Source: Butyrivibrio sp. CAG:318
GTDB lineage: Bacteria; Bacillota; Clostridia; Lachnospirales; Lachnospiraceae
Direction of reading: 5' to 3'
Length of the DNA stretch: 20,914 nucleotides
Assembly: GCA_000431815.1 (NCBI GenBank)
Contig: FR889242.1
Coordinates: 89,743 to 110,656 of the forward strand
How positions within the stretch are numbered: the first letter of the stretch is position 1; each line of letters begins with the position of its first letter. The notes under the pieces were generated by a model, which searched no databases, was not told the DNA's origin, and saw only the letters and a program-made list of their open reading frames with translations. Of the stretch, positions 7,593-13,164 are shown piece after piece. The translations under genes were made by a program, and so were the position numbers.

Positions 7593-9329
7593 TTATTTCT
7601 CGTACCTCTCATAATCATTTATCTCTTTTTCAAGTTCTCTGTAATTTACTTTACCTATGGTCGTTCTTGGAAGTGCATCAATAAAACGATATTCAACCGG
7701 ACGTTCCCAAGTATCAAGTTTTTCATCAGATATATTTCTTAATAACCGCTCGGTATTTTCTTTGTTATTACCTTTATCTAAAACGACAAAAGCAATAAGT
7801 TCACAAAAGACGTTCGTTATTTTCCTTCCGACAATGGAAACTTCATGAATCCCTTCAATTTCCACAAACATATCTTCTATTAATTTTGGAAATACCTTGT
7901 GATACGCATTATTTTCCCATGTTGCAATGATACGTTTAATTCTGCCTGATATTGTGACAAATCCATCCTCGTCTATATGACCGATATCTCCGGAGTGGAT
8001 ATATTTTTTTCCGTCATTATGCACTTTGATAATATTGTTTGTTTCTTCTTCGTTTTTGTAATACCCAAGCATCATTGTCGGTGTACTAAAACATATCTCT
8101 CCATCATGGTTGTATGGCAACTCATTTATAGTATCAGGTTCTACAACCTTAATTATTGTTCCGGGTAATGGAATACCAACTGTTCCTACCCTGCTTACTT
8201 TAGGCAATGAGGTAGCAACTGTAGCTGCTGCTTCGGTCATTCCATATCCAACCGATATGGTCGTATCGGCATTGTGGTTTTTTAAAAATTTATTTGCTCT
8301 CTCTTCAAATGCGGGAGTAACTGTATCGCCGCCTACAGCGAAAACTTTAATAAAATCCAGATTCATCTTTTGGATTCCGGGGTGATTCATAATACTTTCA
8401 TTCTGTGGACACCCACATATGTAATAATCGGGGCAATATTTATAAAAATTAGAAGCTGCATTTTCAGGAGAAGGATCTAAAATTAATATATTTTTTATAC
8501 CACGGCATAAAGGCATATGTAGGTCACATACAATTCCATATGCAACAAATGGAGGTATTGAATTCATAAGCTTTCCTCCACGTTTTAATTCAGGTAAAGC
8601 GTAAGTATATTGATATACAAGACCATTCATACTTTTACTTGAAAGAACAACTGCTTTTGATTTTCCGGTAGTACCACCTGTGTATACCATTACAACAGGA
8701 ATCTGGGATTCATTGACTTCATCAATTACTGAAATACAGTTTCCATATTTAAGAAACTGCTTCCAATTCATACAATTAGCAGCTTTGACTGCTTTCAACT
8801 TAATATTAACAATTGTTCTGGTAACAACATCCGCGGATTCTGCTATTTTAAGCAATAATACATGCTGTACATCAGTCCCTTTTACTGACTCCTTATGAGT
8901 TTCCCACAAGGAGTCAATGGCAATATACATTTTGGATTTTGTATTAATCAGTATTTCATTTGTTTCTTTTACTGAAGCGGAGAAGTATATCATATTTGCT
9001 ACTGCGCCTATATAACTTAAAGCATAAAAAAGATACACAGTCTGAGGCATATTTAATACCTGAAGTGTTACGATATCTCCTTTGCCTATTCCCAATGCAG
9101 TCAAAGACATAGCCGTTTTTCTGATATTCTCAAACAATTCTTTGAATTTAATTTTTTTGTTAAAGTAGATGAGTGCAACATCATCCATATAATCCTTGTT
9201 ATTTTGATATAACAGATGATATGCGCTACATTCCGGTATATCAGATTCATTAAGAGCTTTATCATAGAATTTAAGCCATGGTTTATCTATAGACGGATAA
9301 CCTGTCTTTTGTTTTTCTGTACCAAACAT
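7593..9329 (-). CDS. AMP-forming acyl-CoA synthetase / fatty-acyl-AMP ligase family protein (copy A), first gene of the cluster
   Basis: Carboxylate-activating enzyme of the ANL superfamily. Motifs in order: YTGGTTGKSK (216-225), YGMTE (362-366), SGD (446-448), the hinge with GRIKR (462-466), and the C-terminal lysine region TTIGKVNYREL (K560). Length 578 is complete. Like copy B it begins with TGYPSIDKPWLK and then a ..DDVALIYFNKKI.. block, so one probably arose from the other or both came together; the pocket regions differ enough that they may take different acids (inference). The ATG at 9329 has AAGGAG about 8 bases upstream. It is the first gene after the repeat-bearing promoter region at 9383-9451 and leads a series of minus-strand genes that continues to 1735. 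The AT-rich composition and lysine/asparagine/isoleucine-heavy protein contrast with the flanking genes. Confidence 0.88.
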   Translation of the reverse strand: MFGTEKQKTGYPSIDKPWLKFYDKALNESDIPECSAYHLLYQNNKDYMDDVALIYFNKKIKFKELFENIRKTAMSLTALGIGKGDIVTLQVLNMPQTVYLFYALSYIGAVANMIYFSASVKETNEILINTKSKMYIAIDSLWETHKESVKGTDVQHVLLLKIAESADVVTRTIVNIKLKAVKAANCMNWKQFLKYGNCISVIDEVNESQIPVVMVYTGGTTGKSKAVVLSSKSMNGLVYQYTYALPELKRGGKLMNSIPPFVAYGIVCDLHMPLCRGIKNILILDPSPENAASNFYKYCPDYYICGCPQNESIMNHPGIQKMNLDFIKVFAVGGDTVTPAFEERANKFLKNHNADTTISVGYGMTEAAATVATSLPKVSRVGTVGIPLPGTIIKVVEPDTINELPYNHDGEICFSTPTMMLGYYKNEEETNNIIKVHNDGKKYIHSGDIGHIDEDGFVTISGRIKRIIATWENNAYHKVFPKLIEDMFVEIEGIHEVSIVGRKITNVFCELIAFVVLDKGNNKENTERLLRNISDEKLDTWERPVEYRFIDALPRTTIGKVNYRELEKEINDYERYEK

Positions 9330-9382
9330 AATTTATTCTCCTTACAAAAATATTTTCATATAGATACTCAATTAATAAATTT

Positions 9383-9411
9383 AATCTAGCACATTTATAT
9401 GCATTTATGTT
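9383..9411 (-). promoter_or_regulatory. Likely promoter of the ligase/acyltransferase cluster, weak -35
   Basis: On the minus strand a -10-like TAGATT (9388-9383) is preceded at 17 bases by ACATAA, a poor -35. A good -10 with no -35, right behind a direct repeat, is what an activator-dependent promoter looks like. The predicted start lies near 9376, leaving a leader of about 45 bases before ATG 9329. Inference from sequence only. Confidence 0.4.
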
Positions 9412-9413
9412 AC

Positions 9414-9451
9414 AAATGTAACTTTTGGTAGCTGAAAATGTAACTTTTGGT
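9414..9451 (-). promoter_or_regulatory. Perfect 16-bp direct repeat, 22-bp period; LytTR-type operator candidate
   Basis: Two identical 16-base copies, 9414-9429 and 9436-9451, separated by 6 bases. Read in the direction of the cluster each is ACCAAAAGTTACATTT. Two direct repeats about two helical turns apart, with an (A)AGTTA core and placed just upstream of a weak -35, match how LytTR-domain regulators (AgrA, VirR, ComE types) bind. No LytTR gene is in this window. Assigning the family is inference; the repeat is plain in the sequence. Confidence 0.6.
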
Positions 9452-9490
9452 CAAAAAAAATTCCGCAGCCTGCTTTCACAGACTGCGGAA
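9452..9490 (-). terminator. Intrinsic terminator after the hsp20 transcript
   Basis: A perfect 8-bp stem (TTCCGCAG with CTGCGGAA) around a 14-base loop, followed on the minus strand by eight T residues (plus-strand A-run 9453-9460). It ends the hsp20 and small-ORF transcript just before the regulatory repeat of the acyl cluster, so the two units are separated. Confidence 0.9.
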
Positions 9491-9500
9491 CTTATTTTAT

Positions 9501-9626
9501 TTATTCGTAAACGTGTTTTTTATGCTTACCTGAGGTCTCCTGCTCTTCCATATTCAGGCCTGCTGTGGCATTGACCTTCTGGTGAACTTTCTTTTTCTTT
9601 AACGGATGTTTAGGATTCTTATCCAT
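9501..9626 (-). CDS. Small basic protein (41 residues) downstream of hsp20
   Basis: Encodes MDKNPKHPLKKKKVHQKV followed by an NMEEQETSGKHKKHVYE tail. ATG 9626 is preceded by AAAGGAAG at a good distance, the frame ends just before the terminator, and it starts 38 bases after the hsp20 stop, so it should be cotranscribed with hsp20. It is lysine- and histidine-rich with no hydrophobic segment. No family recognised; a role in the stress response is only suggested by position. Confidence 0.6.
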   Translation of the reverse strand: MDKNPKHPLKKKKVHQKVNATAGLNMEEQETSGKHKKHVYE

Positions 9627-9664
9627 AACAATCGCTTCCTTTCTTATTCATTCAATACTGCAGG

Positions 9665-10105
9665 TTATCCTTCGATTGCAATGTATTTCTTGTTCTCGAC
9701 TGCCTTAGCTTCCTTCTTAGGAATGCTGAGTCTTAAGATACCGTCTTCGTATTTAGCCTTGATATCTTCTTCTGTGACGTCACCGCCAACATAGAAGCTA
9801 CGGCTCATAGCTCCGGCATAACGTTCCTTACGGATGTACTTGCCTTCTTTGTTCTTCTCGTCTTTGTCAAGACCCTTAGAAGCACTGATTGTTAAGTAAC
9901 CGTCATCAAGTTTAGCACTTATCTCATCTTTCTTAAAGCCCGGAAGGTCAATGTCGACTTCATAACCGGCATCTGTTTCCTTAACATCGGTCTTCATAAC
10001 ATGTCCTGCATGTTTACCATACAAAGCTTTGTCAACTTCTGGGAATCCAAAGTCCATCCAATCATCGTTAAATAAATTCTCTCCAAAAATACTAGGCATC
10101 AACAT
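9665..10105 (-). CDS. Hsp20 / alpha-crystallin small heat-shock protein
   Basis: ATP-independent holdase that binds unfolding proteins as a cytosolic oligomer. The alpha-crystallin domain spans about residues 37-135 of 146: it opens with MKTDVKETDAGYEVDIDLPG, contains LTISASK, and ends with the conserved A.Y.DGIL.L.IPK block (AKYEDGILRLSIPKKE). The N-terminal arm (MPSIFGENLFNDDWMDF) is the usual variable oligomerisation segment, and the short C-terminal tail keeps KKYIAIEG. ATG 10105 has AAGGAG about 9 bases upstream; a second ATG two codons on is possible. It has its own strong promoter with a CIRCE-like operator, so heat-shock control by HrcA is likely (inference). The leader is about 130 bases and holds three tandem 8-base repeats. 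Confidence 0.96.
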   Translation of the reverse strand: MLMPSIFGENLFNDDWMDFGFPEVDKALYGKHAGHVMKTDVKETDAGYEVDIDLPGFKKDEISAKLDDGYLTISASKGLDKDEKNKEGKYIRKERYAGAMSRSFYVGGDVTEEDIKAKYEDGILRLSIPKKEAKAVENKKYIAIEG

Positions 10106-10134
10106 AAGTCATCTCTCCTTTTTATAAAATCAAA

Positions 10135-10158
10135 CCTTGTTACCTTGTTACCTTGTTA
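10135..10158. repeat. Three tandem copies of CCTTGTTA in the hsp20 leader
   Basis: CCTTGTTA occurs three times head to tail with no mismatch, between the hsp20 promoter and its ribosome site. In the transcript it reads as repeated TAACAAGG. Its copy number could vary by slippage and so change leader length. Confidence 0.85.
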
Positions 10159-10245
10159 CTTTGGAACCGGGATGTTTCAGCAACCTCAAGGTACTTATTC
10201 AATCTTTCTTACCTCTTTTGGTTCCTTTCCTTTGTTCTTGACTAT

Positions 10246-10274
10246 GTTATACACCCAATTATTAGCATTGTCAA
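10246..10274 (-). promoter_or_regulatory. Sigma-A promoter of hsp20
   Basis: On the minus strand TTGACA (10274-10269), 17 bases, TATAAC (10251-10246). The -35 is consensus and lies inside the CIRCE-like element. Predicted start near 10239. Confidence 0.85.
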
Positions 10275-10288
10275 GAGGTGAGTGCTAA
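10262..10288 (-). promoter_or_regulatory. CIRCE-like HrcA operator
   Basis: Compared with CIRCE (TTAGCACTC-N9-GAGTGCTAA), one half is perfect (GAGTGCTAA, 10280-10288), the other is TTAGCATTG (10262-10270, 7 of 9), and the spacer is exactly 9. It overlaps the -35 box, so HrcA binding would block the promoter and heat would release it. No hrcA gene is in the window. Confidence 0.82.
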
Positions 10289-10315
10289 TTTTTTTGTGAA
10301 GATTTTGTGAACTCC

Positions 10316-10918
10316 TTAATTCTTGATTTTTCCTTCAACTGTAATAGTCACAACCTGCCATGGAATAAGCTTTCCGCTTGCTTTCAGGGCATTCGCCGCC
10401 GCCATCTCAAGACCGCCGCAGCACGGAACCTCCATACGGACAATGGTTACCGACCGGATATTATTGTTCCTGACAATCTCGGTGAGTTTGGTGCTGTAAT
10501 CGATTGCATCAAGCTTCGGACAGCCAATCAACGTGACCCTGTCTTTAAGAATCTCCCTGTGAAAACCTGCATACGCATATGCCGTGCAGTCCGCGGCGAT
10601 AAGCAGATCGGCCCCGTCAAAATACGGCGCACAGACAGGCACAAGCTTGATCTGGACCGGCCAGTTCATAAGAGTTCTGTCAGACTGTTTCGCCTTCATT
10701 ACCGCTGCCTCGTCATATGCCGGAGCCTCACGTTCCTCAAAAGTTATCGCACCGGTCGGGCAGGCCGGAAGGCAGTCACCCAGACCGTCACAGAAATTTT
10801 CCCTGACCAGCTTCGCTTTGCCGTCAATTATGTCTATTGCGCCCTCATGGCAGGCTGTCGCACATATTCCGCAGCCGTTACATTTATCTTCATCAATGTG
10901 TATTATTTTTCTTATCAT
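10316..10918 (-). CDS. 4Fe-4S dicluster protein paired with a Crp/Fnr regulator
   Basis: An iron-sulfur electron carrier or redox-associated protein. The N-terminal ferredoxin-like domain has cysteines 13, 16, 19 and 23 (CNGCGICATACHEGA) and 43, 49 and 53 (CDGLGDCLPACPTGA). The rest (about 85-200) is not a standard ferredoxin: it has further cysteines (97, 111, 133 and the pair in VPCCGG at 166-167) in an alpha/beta-looking domain (DLLIAADC, VTLIGCPKLDA, SVTIVRMEVPCCGG). Such proteins occur in clostridia beside HcpR-like regulators and hybrid cluster protein, pointing to nitric-oxide or nitrosative stress, but no hcp gene is in this window. ATG 10918 has AAGGAGG at proper spacing. It diverges from the Crp/Fnr gene, with 87 bases between start codons holding a shared palindrome. 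Confidence 0.88.
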   Translation of the reverse strand: MIRKIIHIDEDKCNGCGICATACHEGAIDIIDGKAKLVRENFCDGLGDCLPACPTGAITFEEREAPAYDEAAVMKAKQSDRTLMNWPVQIKLVPVCAPYFDGADLLIAADCTAYAYAGFHREILKDRVTLIGCPKLDAIDYSTKLTEIVRNNNIRSVTIVRMEVPCCGGLEMAAANALKASGKLIPWQVVTITVEGKIKN

Positions 10919-10948
10919 TTTAATATGCCTCCTTGACTTTATGGCGTC

Positions 10949-10977
10949 ATTATAATAGACTTTGCTTATTAATTATG
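10949..10977 (-). promoter_or_regulatory. Promoter of the 4Fe-4S gene, class II activation layout
   Basis: Minus-strand -10 TATAAT (10954-10949) is consensus, while the hexamer 17 bases upstream (CATAAT) is a poor -35. The predicted start is near 10942, leaving a leader of about 23 bases. The palindrome at 10976-10991 is centred about 41.5 bases upstream of that start. Confidence 0.6.
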
Positions 10978-10991
10978 TTGGATTTCCAACA
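10976..10991. promoter_or_regulatory. Perfect 16-bp palindrome, probable Crp/Fnr-family operator
   Basis: TGTTGGA-TT-TCCAACA is fully symmetrical, and the 7-base half sites suit a Crp/Fnr dimer. It lies between the divergent 4Fe-4S and regulator genes. For the 4Fe-4S gene it sits at about -41.5 (activation position). For the regulator gene a plus-strand promoter TTGACT-N17-TAGACT (10933-10961) would start near 10968, which puts the palindrome just downstream, a position for self-repression. Confidence 0.7.
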
Positions 10992-11005
10992 AACAAGGAG
11001 CAAAA

Positions 11006-11689
11006 ATGCAGGAAATTTTTGAAAAATATTACAAAATCATCCAATCAAATGAACTTTTTGAGGGTATTGATGAAAAAAATCTGCCTGCGGTTCTTGAGAA
11101 TCTTAAGGCGGTAATAAAGCAATACGTCAAAGGAGAATATATAAGAATGCGAGGCGAAGCGGCCGATTTTATCGGAATCGTGCTGGAAGGAGAACTCCAT
11201 ATTCTGCAGGATGATTACTACGGATGCCGCAGCATAACGGCATCGGTGGGAGCCGGTTCTCTTTTTGCCGAAGCGTTTGTATGCGCCGGAGTGCCACAGC
11301 TCATGGTGGATATAGCCGCCAACAGCGACTGCTCGATATTGTTTCTTAACAGTGAAAATATTCTGAATCCTCACGATATCCGCAACTCATTCCATGACAT
11401 TTTGATCCGTAATCTTCTCGGGATTGTCGCCCGTAAAAATATGTATCTTAACAGAAAACTTAAGTATGCGGCCCGGAAAACCACCGCACAGAAGCTGCTC
11501 GCTTACCTGAATGACTGCGCTATGGCCGCCGGAAGCAATGAATTTGTTATTCCTTTTAACAGGCAGGCACTCGCGGACTACCTTGGCGTAGAGCGGAGTG
11601 CCATGTCGGCTGAAATTGGCCGGCTCGTGAAATCAGGAATCATAGAAACCAACCGCAGCTATTTTAAATTACTGAAAAATACTGAATGA
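11006..11689 (+). CDS. Crp/Fnr-family transcription regulator
   Basis: Cytosolic dimeric activator/repressor. The N-terminal half (about 20-130) is a cyclic-nucleotide-binding-like beta barrel (YIRMRGEAADFIGIVLEGELHI); the signature glycines are kept, but the phosphate-binding pattern of true CAP (RSA) is absent, so cAMP is unlikely to be the ligand. The C-terminal part carries a winged helix-turn-helix (NRQALADYLGVERSAMSAEIGRL, about 183-205) and ends YFKLLKNTE. There is no obvious iron-sulfur cysteine set as in FNR. ATG 11006 has AAGGAG 6 bases upstream. Divergent pairing with the 4Fe-4S protein and the shared palindrome make that gene and itself the likely targets; a haem or NO-related signal as in HcpR is possible but not shown. 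Confidence 0.9.
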   Translation: MQEIFEKYYKIIQSNELFEGIDEKNLPAVLENLKAVIKQYVKGEYIRMRGEAADFIGIVLEGELHILQDDYYGCRSITASVGAGSLFAEAFVCAGVPQLMVDIAANSDCSILFLNSENILNPHDIRNSFHDILIRNLLGIVARKNMYLNRKLKYAARKTTAQKLLAYLNDCAMAAGSNEFVIPFNRQALADYLGVERSAMSAEIGRLVKSGIIETNRSYFKLLKNTE

Positions 11690-11812
11690 CTATTTGGGTC
11701 TTGTTTTTTCTCAACATTGCGGGCAAAAATCATACACTTATTGTGTAAATTATCAGTGACCTTTATCCCTGCCTCTGAATATAGTAAAGTATCGTAATTT
11801 TTGGAGGTTATA

Positions 11813-12796
11813 ATGAAAAAAAGAAGAATTCTCGCATTGATTCTTGCCGCTCTTACCACAATCGGACTTCTGTCCGGCTGCTCACACGACAAATCCGATG
11901 AGCTGACCAAAATAACGCTGAATGAGGTGGCTCACTCGATTTTCTATGCGCCTCAGTACGTCGCAATAGAACTGGGATATTTTAAGGACGAGGGCATCGA
12001 CCTCACCGTAGAAACCGGTTTTGGTGCCGACAAAACTATGACCGCCCTTCTCTCCGGCAATGCCGATATCGGCTTCATGGGTTCCGAAGCCAGCATTTAC
12101 GCTTATGCCCAGGGTGCCAAAGACTACGCTGTAAATTTTGCACAGCTTACCCAGCGCGCCGGAAATTTCCTTGTCTCCCGCTCTGAAGAACCTGATTTTG
12201 ACTGGAACAGCCTCAAGGGTAAAACAGTCCTCGGCGGTCGCGCCGGCGGCATGCCTCAGATGGTTCTTGAATATGTTCTCAAACAGAAGGGCATTGACCT
12301 TTCCGAAATCGACATTGTCCAGAATATTGATTTCGGTCTCACTGCCGGTGCTTTTTCCGGAGGTCAGGGTGATTACACCGTTGAGTTCGAACCCGGTGCC
12401 ACATCCCTTGAACTTTCCGGCGACGGCTACGTCGTAGCTTCCCTCGGTGTTGAAAGCGGCTATGTTCCTTACACTGCCTACTGCGCAAAACAGAGTTTCA
12501 TAGATGACAACCCGGAAATCATAAGCGGTTTCACCCGCGCAATTGAAAAAGGCATGGCTTACGTCGCTTCCCATTCAAGTGAGGATATCGCAGAAATAAT
12601 CGCGCCACAGTTTGCCGACATCGACGTTGACAAAATCGCCATCATCATCGAGCGTTACAAATCCCAGGACACCTGGAAAACCGACCCGACTTTTGAGAAA
12701 GAGGCTTTTGAACTCCTCAAAGACATCCTCAAAGAAGCCGGCGAACTTGATGTGGATGTACCGTATGAAGATCTGGTAATGAAGCCCTTGACATAA
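11813..12796 (+). CDS. ABC transporter substrate-binding lipoprotein, NMT1/SsuA-ThiY-like
   Basis: Extracytoplasmic solute receptor for an ABC importer of the aliphatic sulfonate/nitrate/thiamine-precursor class. It has a lipoprotein signal (KKRRILALILAALTTIGLLSGC, Cys about residue 22 after the LLSGC lipobox), then the NMT1-like pattern: YAPQYVAIELGYFKDEGIDL, MTALLSGNADIGFMGSEA, LKGKTVLGG, VEFEPGA. ATG 11813 is chosen because GGAGG lies 6 bases upstream; an in-frame TTG at 11801 overlaps that site. Normally the permease and ATPase genes follow, but none does here: the gene runs into a repeat-rich stretch, and the last residues (MKPLT) come from bases that are themselves part of the repeat. 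Relatives I recall continue a few residues past VPYE.LV, so the native tail may have been replaced. Substrate unknown. Confidence 0.88.
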   Translation: MKKRRILALILAALTTIGLLSGCSHDKSDELTKITLNEVAHSIFYAPQYVAIELGYFKDEGIDLTVETGFGADKTMTALLSGNADIGFMGSEASIYAYAQGAKDYAVNFAQLTQRAGNFLVSRSEEPDFDWNSLKGKTVLGGRAGGMPQMVLEYVLKQKGIDLSEIDIVQNIDFGLTAGAFSGGQGDYTVEFEPGATSLELSGDGYVVASLGVESGYVPYTAYCAKQSFIDDNPEIISGFTRAIEKGMAYVASHSSEDIAEIIAPQFADIDVDKIAIIIERYKSQDTWKTDPTFEKEAFELLKDILKEAGELDVDVPYEDLVMKPLT

Positions 12797-12911
12797 GAGC
12801 ATTTGCCCCATTTGCCCTTGACATAAGCCACCCGTCGGCACGCTTTCGCTTGGTTGCACGCATTTGCCCTTGACATATGCCCCCGTCGGCACGCTTTTGC
12901 TTGGTTGCACG
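12785..12911. repeat. Imperfect tandem repeat of about 52 bp, partly inside the binding-protein gene
   Basis: Copies at 12809-12860 and 12861-12911 (CATTTGCCCTTGACATA...CTTGGTTGCACG) differ by a few changes. A third, partial copy of its 5' part (CCCTTGACATAAG, 12785-12797) covers the end and stop codon of the binding-protein gene. The motif CCCTTGACATA thus starts at 12785, 12815 and 12867. Together with 12912-13164 this fills the 368-base stretch without a gene; I see no convincing coding there. Confidence 0.88.
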
Positions 12912-12920
12912 CGCAACGGA

Positions 12921-12950
12921 TGCTAAAATCCGTCTCCGACGGATTAAGCA
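12921..12950. repeat. Hairpin: 8-bp perfect stem inside the repeat region
   Basis: AATCCGTC-TCC-GACGGATT (12927-12945), extendable with TGCT/AAGCA outside. No T tract follows on either strand, so a simple intrinsic terminator is not supported; it may be a structural part of a dispersed repeat. Confidence 0.7.
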
Positions 12951-12967
12951 CCGGCGTGTGCAAACAG

Positions 12968-13127
12968 CCGCGGATGGCTTATGTCTGCGGGCTTAGTGGA
13001 TTGGACCCGGGTGGTACACTTTCATGCGTTTAATTGGTCGGACCCGGGTGGTACACTTTCGTGCGCGGTATGTGTAATTTAATTCACGCGGTGCTACCGT
13101 TTCACCGGCCATAAGCTGTATCCGCGG
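12968..13127. repeat. 160-bp stretch bounded by imperfect inverted repeats
   Basis: CCGCGGATGGCTTATG (12968-12983) and, inverted, CATAAGCTGTATCCGCGG (13110-13127) match except for a 2-base insertion and one change. Between them lies the 26-bp direct repeat pair. The structure is like a small non-autonomous mobile or dispersed repeat, but no target-site duplication is obvious. Confidence 0.5.
13003..13065. repeat. 26-bp direct repeat pair, 37-bp period, insertion-sequence-end-like
   Basis: GGACCCGGGTGGTACACTTTC plus ATGCG (13003-13028) and the same with GTGCG (13040-13065): one mismatch in 26. Multiple GGTGGTACACTTT-like repeats at short spacing resemble the terminal repeats I associate with IS21-family elements. 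No transposase is present, so at most this is a solitary end (inference). Confidence 0.7.
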
Positions 13128-13164
13128 GTTGCTTTATATTCATGCTACGCTAAAGCAGTTGTTT

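Noticed and set aside
10307..10936. Long plus-strand open frame opposite the 4Fe-4S gene
   Set aside because: It is antisense to a gene with complete cysteine motifs, a ribosome site and a promoter; its own protein has no recognisable features.
11690..11812. Riboswitch before the ABC binding-protein gene (thiamine-type receptor)
   Set aside because: The 123-base gap is short and shows no conserved THI-box or other riboswitch core; only a small TACAC/GTGTA dyad is visible.
11882..12574. 230-codon minus-strand frame inside the binding-protein gene
   Set aside because: The opposite strand encodes a clear lipoprotein with family motifs; the antisense frame is a composition effect.
12809..12911. 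Possible CRISPR array from the direct repeats
   Set aside because: Only two adjoining 52-bp copies with no unique spacers between them and no cas genes.
12575..12963. Minus-strand open frames across the repeat region with repeated CNQAKACRR / QPSKSVPTG peptides
   Set aside because: They arise from the tandem DNA repeat, overlap the 3' end of the binding-protein gene antisense, and have no ribosome site; the repeated peptide is a by-product of repeated DNA.
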